Below, piece after piece: positions 1-6,129 of a stretch of 12,497 nucleotides of DNA. Position 1 is the first letter of the stretch. The number at the start of each line of letters is the position of its first letter. A model generated the notes under the pieces. The model saw nothing but the letters and a program-made list of their open reading frames with translations, was not told where the DNA came from and made no database searches. The position numbers and the translations under genes are program-made. Origin of the DNA: Fimenecus sp045579305 (GTDB lineage Bacteria > Bacillota > Clostridia > Oscillospirales > Acutalibacteraceae); assembly GCA_045579305.1 (NCBI GenBank), contig JAZNLY010000080.1, positions 1 through 12,497 on the forward strand, given 5' to 3'.

Positions 1-983
1 ATTGATGCGTCAAAATAGTCTGTTGCAATAAATACTTTGTCAATAGCATTATTCCTTACAATTTCCTTTGCAATTTCTTTTGTTTCGTCGTCAAAAATAA
101 CAACGTGGTCCGAGTCCCAACGGACTGCTCTTGTTATGTGAAGTGCAATCTTTTCGTTAAAGAGAAGAAGTGAAGAAATCTTGTCACTTACCATTTCTGT
201 TGGATGATAGTGTCCGTTATCCATAAGAGGTGTAATTCCCTTATAGTCAGAATAAGAAAGGCAGAATTCAGCCGAGCCTACGGTATAGCTTTCAAGGCCG
301 ATACCGAATACCTTTGATTCTAAAGTTACATATACTTTTTCTTTATTATAAGGAGTGTCGAGAATTTCATCAAGGCTATTTTTAAATCTCAGTCTCGGTG
401 AAAGTCTGTCAGCAGGAATATCCTTGTAGCCATCAGGAATCCATATATTCATAACACATGGAACGCCTGTTTCTTCGGCAAAATATTCTGCAATTTTAAG
501 ACAGGCTTTTCCGTGATTTACCCAATATGTACGGACTTCTTCATCGGGCGAAGAGAGAGTCAGATTGTCCTTTACCATAGGGTGTGAAAAGAAGGTGGGG
601 TTAAAATCGATACCCATATTTCTTTCTTTTACAAAATCCACCCATTTTTTAAAGTGCTTCGGCAGGAGTTTATCTCTGCCCACAGTTTCGCCATCTTCAA
701 AGATAGCATAAGAAGCGTGAAGATTCAGTTTCTTTTTGCCGGGCATAAGTGAAAAAGCCTTGTCATAGTCTGCCATAAGCTCATCGGGTGTTCTTGCTTT
801 ACCGGGATAATTTCCCGTTGTCTGAATACCTCCTGAAAGAGCCTCTTTACTGTCAAAGCCTATAACATCATCACCCTGCCAGCAGTGAACAGAAACACAT
901 ACATTTTTTAGTGCTTCAAGCACTTTTTCAGTATCTATTCCATATTGTGCATATATTTCTTTAGCCTCGTTATATCTGTTCAT
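1..983 (-). CDS. rhaA: L-rhamnose isomerase, 3'-truncated by the window edge
   Basis: Cytoplasmic aldose-ketose isomerase converting L-rhamnose to L-rhamnulose, the first step of rhamnose catabolism. About 327 N-terminal codons are present; the family is usually near 420 residues, so roughly the last fifth lies outside. The translation follows the E. coli enzyme closely: VHCWQGDDVIGF near residue 32, GGIQTTGNYPGKAR, FNPTFFSHP, VMNIWIPDGYKDI and ESKVFGIGLESYTVGS. The metal-binding residues of the family are all visible: Glu of the VTLESK motif, Asp and His of MDNGHYHPTE, His of LHITR, both Asp of WDSDH, and Asp of TDYFDAS at the edge. The start is the ATG at 983-981, with AAGGAGA at 991-997 seven bases upstream. 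It is transcribed divergently from the alpha-galactosidase gene. Other rha genes would be expected to the left, but that is inference. Confidence 0.95.
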   Translation of the reverse strand, partial: MNRYNEAKEIYAQYGIDTEKVLEALKNVCVSVHCWQGDDVIGFDSKEALSGGIQTTGNYPGKARTPDELMADYDKAFSLMPGKKKLNLHASYAIFEDGETVGRDKLLPKHFKKWVDFVKERNMGIDFNPTFFSHPMVKDNLTLSSPDEEVRTYWVNHGKACLKIAEYFAEETGVPCVMNIWIPDGYKDIPADRLSPRLRFKNSLDEILDTPYNKEKVYVTLESKVFGIGLESYTVGSAEFCLSYSDYKGITPLMDNGHYHPTEMVSDKISSLLLFNEKIALHITRAVRWDSDHVVIFDDETKEIAKEIVRNNAIDKVFIATDYFDAS

Positions 984-1038
984 AACTCTTTCTCCTTATA
1001 TAAATTCGGATTTATGATGCCTTTTTGAAATTCCGAGT

Positions 1039-1066
1039 ATTATCGCATATCTAAAATGTATTGTAA
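1039..1066 (-). promoter_or_regulatory. possible rhaA promoter
   Basis: Read on the minus strand, GATAAT at 1044-1039 is a fair -10 box, with TTACAA at 1066-1061 a weak -35 at a 16-base spacer. An alternative -35, TTGCAC, lies at 1075-1070. The stretch 1061-1075 is also an imperfect inverted repeat (TTGTA, five bases, TGCAA, with one G/T pair) that could be a regulator site overlapping the promoter. Position upstream of rhaA is the main support; the -35 match is poor. Confidence 0.3.
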
Positions 1067-1140
1067 CATGTGCAAATTCTATAAATCAATATATCTCTTC
1101 AAAAATGTATAAAACTTGTTAAAACTATTACTATGTATGG

Positions 1141-1168
1141 TTGCTTTTTGTTGTAAGAGTGGTATAAT
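1141..1168 (+). promoter_or_regulatory. melA promoter with extended -10
   Basis: A perfect TATAAT -10 box sits at 1163-1168, preceded by TG at 1160-1161 (extended -10 form TGnTATAAT). TTGCTT at 1141-1146 is a plausible -35 with a 16-base spacer. The upstream bases 1100-1130 are A-rich and carry AAAACT twice, at 1111 and 1121, exactly 10 bp apart, which could serve as an UP element or activator site. The implied start of transcription near 1175 leaves a leader of about 45 bases before the ATG at 1221, and makes the earlier in-frame ATG at 1116 untranslatable. Confidence 0.65.
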
Positions 1169-1220
1169 TGATTTGAAAATAAAAATCAGTGGCGTGATTA
1201 TAAAAGGAGAAAAATATATT

Positions 1221-2540
1221 ATGAAAATTACATTTATGGGAGCAGGCAGTACTGTTTTCGCAAGGAACGTTATAGGTGACTGTATGTGTACCGAAGCACT
1301 TCGGGACAGCGTGTTTGCTCTTTACGATATTGATGCAGAAAGACTTGAAGAAAGCCGTGTTATCCTTGAGGCTATGCGAAAATCAAAGGGTGGATATGGC
1401 AAAATCGAGTGCTATGTTGGTGTGGAAAACAGAAAAGACGCACTTCGTGGAGCAAATTTTGTAGTCAATGCAATTCAGGTAGGTCTTTATGACCCTTGTA
1501 CAATCATTGACTTTGAAGTGCCAAAGAAATACGGTTTAAGACAGACTATCGGTGACACTCTCGGCATTGGCGGAATTATGCGAACACTCCGTACAATTCC
1601 CGTTTTAAAGGATTTTGCTGACGATATGGAAGAAGTTTGTCCTGATGCTCTTTTTCTCAATTATGTTAATCCAATGGCTATGCTTACCGGTTATATGTTA
1701 AGATACACAGGGGTTAAAACAGTCGGTCTTTGCCATAGTGTTCAGGGTTGTTCCGAATGGCTTTTGAAAAAACTTGGTATGGAAGACAAGTTAGAAGGCA
1801 GAAAGGAGCTTATTGCAGGTATCAACCATATGGGTTGGCTTCTTGAACTCAAGGACAAAAATGGTGTTGACCTCTATCCTGAAATCAAGTCAAGAGTTGA
1901 CGAATACATGGCAAAACCTGATGCAGACGATAAGGTACGAATGGATTACATCAAGAATTTCGGATACTATTGTACAGAGTCAAGTGAGCATAACGCAGAA
2001 TATAATATGTTCTACATAAAGAGTAAATATCCTGAACTTATTGAAAGATATAACATTCCTCTTGACGAGTATCCACGTCGATGTGTAAATCAGATTGAAG
2101 GCTGGAAAAAAGAATATGCTGAAATGATGGAAAAAGGCGTTAAGGAGCATGAGCGTTCAAATGAATATGCTTCAAGAATTATGGAATCAATGGTAACAGG
2201 TGACCCTTATCAGATTGGTGGTAACGTATTGAATACAGGTCATCTGATTACAAACCTTCCTGAAAATGCTTGTGTTGAAGTACCTTGTCTTGTAAACGGT
2301 CGCGGAATTCATCCTTGCCATGTTGGTCCGTTGCCTGTTCAGTGTGCAGCAATGAATATGACAAATATCAATGTTCAGTTGCTTACTATCGAAGCAGCAG
2401 TTACAGGTAAAAAAGAGCATATTTATCAGGCTGCTATGCTTGACCCACATACAGGCAGTGAACTTGATATTGATACAATCAAAAAGATGGTTGACGATTT
2501 AATTGTAGCACATGGTGACTACTTACCAAAATTTAACTAA
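1221..2540 (+). CDS. melA: alpha-galactosidase, glycoside hydrolase family 4
   Basis: NAD- and divalent-metal-dependent intracellular glycosidase of 439 residues, very similar along its whole length to E. coli MelA, which hydrolyses alpha-galactosides such as melibiose. Visible features are the N-terminal dinucleotide-binding motif MKITFMGAGSTVF with GAGS at 7-10, LNYVNPM at 146-152, GLCHSVQG at 169-176 (Cys171, His172) and GINHMGW at 200-206 (His203). Cys and His in these two motifs are the known GH4 metal ligands. The tetrad CHSV is the form associated with alpha-galactosidases within GH4. TESSEHNAEY at 252-261 and LDEYPRRC are also family-typical. The start at 1221 is set by AAGGAG at 1204-1209, and the N-terminus begins exactly at the Rossmann strand. 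There is no signal peptide, so imported oligosaccharide is the likely substrate. Related GH4 specificities are the only realistic alternative. Confidence 0.93.
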   Translation: MKITFMGAGSTVFARNVIGDCMCTEALRDSVFALYDIDAERLEESRVILEAMRKSKGGYGKIECYVGVENRKDALRGANFVVNAIQVGLYDPCTIIDFEVPKKYGLRQTIGDTLGIGGIMRTLRTIPVLKDFADDMEEVCPDALFLNYVNPMAMLTGYMLRYTGVKTVGLCHSVQGCSEWLLKKLGMEDKLEGRKELIAGINHMGWLLELKDKNGVDLYPEIKSRVDEYMAKPDADDKVRMDYIKNFGYYCTESSEHNAEYNMFYIKSKYPELIERYNIPLDEYPRRCVNQIEGWKKEYAEMMEKGVKEHERSNEYASRIMESMVTGDPYQIGGNVLNTGHLITNLPENACVEVPCLVNGRGIHPCHVGPLPVQCAAMNMTNINVQLLTIEAAVTGKKEHIYQAAMLDPHTGSELDIDTIKKMVDDLIVAHGDYLPKFN

Positions 2541-2648
2541 AACAATAAACCATAAATAATAATCATATAAATACAACCTGACAGATTTTTCCTTCAGAGT
2601 CCGTGTTTATTAGGCGGTAACGCTTATTTATAAATAATAAATTTCATC

Positions 2649-2666
2649 AAGGAGATGATTATTGTG
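2649..2666 (+). promoter_or_regulatory. ribosome binding site fixing a GTG start
   Basis: AAGGAG at 2649-2654 runs directly into an ATG at 2655, which therefore cannot be the start. The next suitable codon is GTG at 2664-2666, nine bases downstream. The ATG at 2676 is 21 bases away, too far. The 123-base gap after melA shows no clear terminator. It contains a perfect AT palindrome TTATTTATAAATAA at 2624-2637 that includes a possible -10 (TATAAA, 2629-2634), but no convincing -35. Confidence 0.75.
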
Positions 2667-5645
2667 AAAAAAACAATGAAAAAAATATTGGCAATAGTTC
2701 TTGCAATCTTTATGATTGTTTCGACTGTTCCGATGGCGTTCGCAGCAACTACTGTTGCAGAAGGTACAGTATGTGATGGTATTACCTGGGTGCTTGACAG
2801 TGACGGTACTCTTACAATCAATGGTACAGGTGAGGTTCCTAACAGTTGGTATGAAGATAGACCATGGAGTGAATACAATGACACAATCCAGAATATTGTA
2901 GTTGGAGAAGGTATTACAGAGCTGAATGGTACAGTTTTCTACAAAGCTAATAATGCTGAAACGCTTACCCTGCCTTCAACACTTACATTTTGTGATAGTT
3001 ATATTTTCGGAGATTCACAGTATACTCTTGAAGAAATCATTGTAGCACCAGAAAATACAACATATAAGAGTATTGATGGTATTCTTTTTACAGAAGACGA
3101 AAAAACGCTCGTACTTTATCCTTCAGCTAAAGAAGGCACTGAATATACAATTCCGGCATCTGTAACAAAATTAGGTAAGATTTCTTTTCAGGTAAACCAG
3201 AATCTTGAAAAAATCATTATTCCTGATACTGTAACAGCTCTTGATAATTATTGCTTTAGCAGAACTAACATCAAAACTTTTGAAATAGGTAGCTCAATAA
3301 CTGAAATTCCATACAGATGCTTTTATGGTAATGATGCAGAAGTACTTGCTATTCCTGATACTGTCACAACACTCGATGATTACGTTTTTCAGTCAATGAG
3401 TGATCTCAAAACACTTATACTTGGTTCAGGTCTTAAAACAATAGGTGAGGATATAGTTGACCAGACTTATGAACTTACAACAATTCATTATAAAGGCACA
3501 CAGGAAACCTGGGACGCAATTTCAATTAATGAAGACAACGCGGCTCTTGCCGAAAAGGAACTTCACTTTGTTTCATCAGACGAAAAAGCAGGTGTATCTG
3601 CAACTTGTGGTGAAGAAGGTCATACAGCAGGTCTTTACTGCGAAATTTGTGAGACATACTTAACAGGTGAAGTAATTGAAGCTACAGGTGAGCATGATTA
3701 TACCGACAGTGTTTGCGAAAACTGTGGTGAAGTTTGTACTCACATTGATGATAATTACGACGAAATATGTGACGATTGCGGTGCTACAACACCACTGAAA
3801 CCTGCAGAAATCAATGTCTGGGATACAGTTTACATCTCTGAAGAAAAGAGTGAAGTTGTGGTTAAATTCACTCCTGAAAAATCAGACAATTATGTTATCG
3901 TTTCCGATAATGGCGGTAATGACGACGATATTGACCCTTATGTAACTGTTTATAATTCAGACAGTGAAGAAGTTGTGTCTGACGATGATAGTGATTACGA
4001 AGATACATATAACTTCTATTGTGAATTCTACGGAGAAGCAGGTGAAACATATTTTATCGAACTCTCCTGCTATGACAGTGATGTTGAATACGATTATATT
4101 GTAAGAAGAAATGTAAGAATTGCACATCAGCCAACAACAGACGAGCCTTATGTTGAACTCAATACAGACGAGGATGCTGAATATCAGTGGTATTCCGAAA
4201 AAATAGTCGGAGACGAAATCACGGACGAAGATGCAGAAGCATATTCTTATGACGGTGAAACAGCAACCTATGATGCAAAAACCGGCTGGACACCTGTTCT
4301 TGATGTGGATAACTGTTACAGCAGCGCAACAATTGAGCTTAACGAGGGTGACACCGTTATTGTTGAATTTGCAGAAAGCGGATTTGATTTTTGTGGATTC
4401 TGGGATTTTGATGCGGAATATCAAGGCGATGGTTGTGGTGAAGAAAATGGTGTTTTAACTTACGAATTCACAATGCATTCGGATGGCATATACACCATAT
4501 ATACATCCAGTTCTGTAGCACATAAAATATATATTGGTGATAGCGAAAAGGTAAAGCTTAATGGTGAAACATCTTCAACTCTTAAGAATCCTGTTGTAGG
4601 TACAAGGTATTTTTGTGAGGTTACTCTTTCTGATGGTGTTGTTTTAAAATCTGATATATTTAAGTACAATTATGCAATTACACATCAGCCAACAGCAAAC
4701 GAACCTTACGTTGAACTTAACGACGACACAGACGCAACATATCAATGGTATACTGTAGAAGAATCAATACTTGAAATTACAGATGAAAATGCTGAAATTT
4801 GTACAGCAATCAATGATTCTGAATATGATGCTGAAAACGGATGGTCAGGAGCTTATACAGGAAGATTAGAAGGATTGTATGATTACTACAATTATTTCTC
4901 ACTTCCTCTTAAAGCAGGTGACATAATCACAATTGAATTTACAGAAGAATTTTACGGAACTATTGATTTCTATAGTAATGTATCAGGTCATAAAAGTTAT
5001 GATATAGAAGGTGAAGATACTTGTGAAATTACAGTATCATATGATGGCGAATATACAATTAGTGCATATAAGCTTCCTGAGAATGATATTGTAAACATTA
5101 AAGCAAGTGTTGAAGATTATGAATACACACCTATTGACGATGCAACAGAAGCCGTTTATGCCGCAACAGACGATAGCCTTTATGCTTGTGAAGTAACTTT
5201 CGCTAATGGCAAAATTGAAATGTCCGATGTTTACGAAGGTCCTCATCCACACGATTACAAGGCAGTTGTAACAGAACCTACTTGTACAGAAAATGGTTAC
5301 ACAACATACACTTGTACAACTTGTAACGATACATATATTGACAATGAAACAGATGCACTTGGTCACGATTATGAAGTACTTGTAACAGAACCTACTTGTA
5401 CAGCAGGAGGTTATACAACATACTCTTGTACAAACTGTGATAATGCACGTATTGATGACGAAACTGACGCAGCAGGACACGATGATACGGATAATGACGG
5501 ATATTGCAACATTTGTGATGAGTTAATCTGTGACCATAATTGCCACAAAGGTGGATTAGCAGGTTTCTTCTGGAGAATCACTCGTTTCTTCAACAAGCTT
5601 TTCAAAACAAATCAATACTGCGAATGTGGTGCAGCACATTATTGA
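2664..5645 (+). CDS. secreted BspA-like leucine-rich-repeat surface protein with Cys-rich C-terminus
   Basis: A 993-residue exported protein of unknown binding target. Residues 1-27 are a Sec signal peptide (lysine-rich start, hydrophobic core, cleavage after MAFA). Residues 30-290 are a BspA/LRR_5-type region: WVLDSDGTLTINGTGEVPN, then repeats such as LEKIIIPDTVTALDNYCF and AEVLAIPDTVTTLDDYVF, ending in IHYKGTQETWDAISI. A Cys-rich linker (315-373) has three CxxC pairs. Residues 380-480 resemble a PPC-type beta-sandwich, very acidic (NGGNDDDIDP, DDDSDYED). Two related Ig-like repeats begin at HQPTTDEPYVELN (488) and HQPTANEPYVELN (674). Two 38-residue Cys modules follow (863-938), then DTDNDGYCNICDE and a tail at 956-993. 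The tail has CDHNCH, an aromatic basic segment GFFWRITRFFNKLF and CECGAAHY. Such proteins are surface adhesins in Bacteroidetes and Firmicutes; that role is inferred here. No LPXTG motif, SLH domain or dockerin is visible, so anchoring is unexplained. Confidence 0.85.
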   Translation: MKKTMKKILAIVLAIFMIVSTVPMAFAATTVAEGTVCDGITWVLDSDGTLTINGTGEVPNSWYEDRPWSEYNDTIQNIVVGEGITELNGTVFYKANNAETLTLPSTLTFCDSYIFGDSQYTLEEIIVAPENTTYKSIDGILFTEDEKTLVLYPSAKEGTEYTIPASVTKLGKISFQVNQNLEKIIIPDTVTALDNYCFSRTNIKTFEIGSSITEIPYRCFYGNDAEVLAIPDTVTTLDDYVFQSMSDLKTLILGSGLKTIGEDIVDQTYELTTIHYKGTQETWDAISINEDNAALAEKELHFVSSDEKAGVSATCGEEGHTAGLYCEICETYLTGEVIEATGEHDYTDSVCENCGEVCTHIDDNYDEICDDCGATTPLKPAEINVWDTVYISEEKSEVVVKFTPEKSDNYVIVSDNGGNDDDIDPYVTVYNSDSEEVVSDDDSDYEDTYNFYCEFYGEAGETYFIELSCYDSDVEYDYIVRRNVRIAHQPTTDEPYVELNTDEDAEYQWYSEKIVGDEITDEDAEAYSYDGETATYDAKTGWTPVLDVDNCYSSATIELNEGDTVIVEFAESGFDFCGFWDFDAEYQGDGCGEENGVLTYEFTMHSDGIYTIYTSSSVAHKIYIGDSEKVKLNGETSSTLKNPVVGTRYFCEVTLSDGVVLKSDIFKYNYAITHQPTANEPYVELNDDTDATYQWYTVEESILEITDENAEICTAINDSEYDAENGWSGAYTGRLEGLYDYYNYFSLPLKAGDIITIEFTEEFYGTIDFYSNVSGHKSYDIEGEDTCEITVSYDGEYTISAYKLPENDIVNIKASVEDYEYTPIDDATEAVYAATDDSLYACEVTFANGKIEMSDVYEGPHPHDYKAVVTEPTCTENGYTTYTCTTCNDTYIDNETDALGHDYEVLVTEPTCTAGGYTTYSCTNCDNARIDDETDAAGHDDTDNDGYCNICDELICDHNCHKGGLAGFFWRITRFFNKLFKTNQYCECGAAHY
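4122..5237 (+). repeat. two diverged copies of an Ig-like domain inside the LRR protein
   Basis: Copy 1 covers residues about 487-667 and copy 2 about 673-858. Both open with HQPT, EPYVELN, a few acidic residues and YQWY, continue through GxTxxxEF and DGxYTI segments, and close with a CEVTLSDG or CEVTFANG strand. The latter is the usual last strand of Ig-like domains in such proteins. The copies are clearly related but diverged, with little DNA identity outside the opening motif. Confidence 0.7.
5250..5477 (+). repeat. tandem 114-bp (38-residue) Cys-module repeat
   Basis: Two adjacent units, residues 863-900 and 901-938, each begin HDY and carry VTEPTC, GGY or NGY, TTYxC and CxxC at identical offsets (Cys at positions 12, 22 and 25), ending in ETDALG or ETDAAG. 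The core stretch around GTAACAGAACCTACTTGTAC is repeated at DNA level 120 bases apart or less. Three Cys and one His per unit suggest a small metal-stabilised or disulfide fold. They are related to the 40-residue modules of the opposite-strand protein. Confidence 0.85.
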
Positions 5646-5683
5646 TTAAAACAAAAGCTTAATATAAAAATCTAATATAAAAG

Positions 5684-5722
5684 AAGCCTACACAGGATAA
5701 TGCATAAGTCCCGTGTAGGCTT
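5684..5722. terminator. intergenic hairpin, terminator of the LRR gene and possibly bidirectional
   Basis: AAGCCTACAC at 5684-5693 pairs perfectly with GTGTAGGCTT at 5713-5722. A further three pairs follow after one mismatch, around an 11-base loop. It lies 38 bases after the LRR gene stop. The plus-strand tail (ATTGTTTAATATTT) is only moderately T-rich. On the minus strand the stem is followed by CTTTTATATT, so it could also stop leftward transcripts. Confidence 0.75.
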
Positions 5723-5742
5723 ATTGTTTAATATTTCCGTCG

Positions 5743-5769
5743 TTTAACGATTATCAGTAATTTAACGAT
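5743..5769. repeat. short direct repeat TTTAACGAT
   Basis: TTTAACGAT occurs at 5743-5751 and again at 5761-5769, an 18-bp period, just after the LRR terminator. The first copy is also part of CGTTTAACG, an odd palindrome. It may be a protein-binding site or the edge of an inserted element, but nothing else supports either reading. Confidence 0.4.
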
Positions 5770-5814
5770 AGGTAAGAGAGATTTTCTATGTAATCAACTT
5801 AATAACACATAAAA

Positions 5815-5854
5815 AGCGTTGCAAAAGGGGAGTGATATTCCCAAATGCAACGCT
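5815..5854. terminator. bidirectional terminator-like hairpin
   Basis: AGCGTTGCA at 5815-5823 pairs perfectly with TGCAACGCT at 5846-5854. An inner stem of GGGGA with TTCCC closes a six-base loop. On the plus strand a run of six T follows at 5859-5864. On the minus strand the stem is directly followed by TTTTTATG. It lies between two converging transcription units and could end both. The minus-strand operon would reach it about 275 bases after its last stop codon. Confidence 0.65.
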
Positions 5855-6045
5855 CGAATTTTTTAAATGGCTTAAACACTATATAAAACAACGATACCAC
5901 TATCGACCTGAATTGGTGGGTAGTGGTATCTTATTTGATGCTTGTGTTGTTTATAAGAGATTTAAATCGCGAGATAAAAATCCTAAGAAATAAGAATCTT
6001 AACTACGCGACTTGGGTGTCGAGACTCTCGACTGGCATTGACTAA
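5845..6045 (+). other. possible remnant of a small membrane-protein frame (uncertain)
   Basis: From the ATG at 5845 the frame runs 66 codons to TAA at 6043-6045, broken by a single in-frame TAA at 5884. After the break it reads NDTTIDLNWWVVVSYLMLVL, then FIRDLNREIKILRNKN and NLNYATWVSRLSTGID: a possible membrane helix followed by a charged stretch. GGGGAG lies about 12 bases before the ATG, inside a hairpin. A second frame, open from 5772 to 5993 without an ATG, overlaps it. Both could be accidental, because the DNA is palindrome-rich. I do not claim a functional gene. Confidence 0.2.
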
Positions 6046-6054
6046 GCCATTTAA
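5863..6054. other. structured intergenic element closed by a perfect 12-bp inverted repeat
   Basis: TTAAATGGCTTA at 5863-5874 is the exact reverse complement of TAAGCCATTTAA at 6043-6054. Inside are further stems: GATACCACTA 5893-5902 with TAGTGGTATC 5921-5930; TATAAAACAAC 5882-5892 with GTTGTTTATA 5946-5955 (one bulged A); TCGCG 5967-5971 with CGCGA 6006-6010; TAAGA 5984-5988 with TCTTA 5997-6001; and GTCGAG 6018-6023 with CTCGAC 6027-6032. The loop TCGAC (5903-5907) could also pair with GTCGA at 6018-6022. A nested, multi-branch fold like this suggests a noncoding RNA or a miniature mobile element. The strand cannot be decided. The rest of the gap, 6055-6129, is AT-rich and shows nothing further. 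Confidence 0.5.
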
Positions 6055-6129
6055 TACAATTAGTAGCTTTTATTTACAACAATAAAAACTTTTTTCGTTA
6101 ATAACACCTATGAATCAAGATGTATAATT

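Noticed and set aside
1116..1220. N-terminal extension of the alpha-galactosidase starting at ATG 1116
   Set aside because: It would span the promoter -10 at 1163-1168, has no ribosome binding site, and adds 35 residues before the Rossmann strand where family members begin. AAGGAG before 1221 sets the start.
2655..2663. ATG 2655 as start of the LRR protein
   Set aside because: The ATG abuts the Shine-Dalgarno sequence with no spacing. GTG 2664 has correct spacing.
3957..5605. Minus-strand open frames opposite the LRR protein gene
   Set aside because: They are long only because the acidic, Cys-rich sense sequence gives few stops in antisense. There are no initiation signals and no recognisable protein features.
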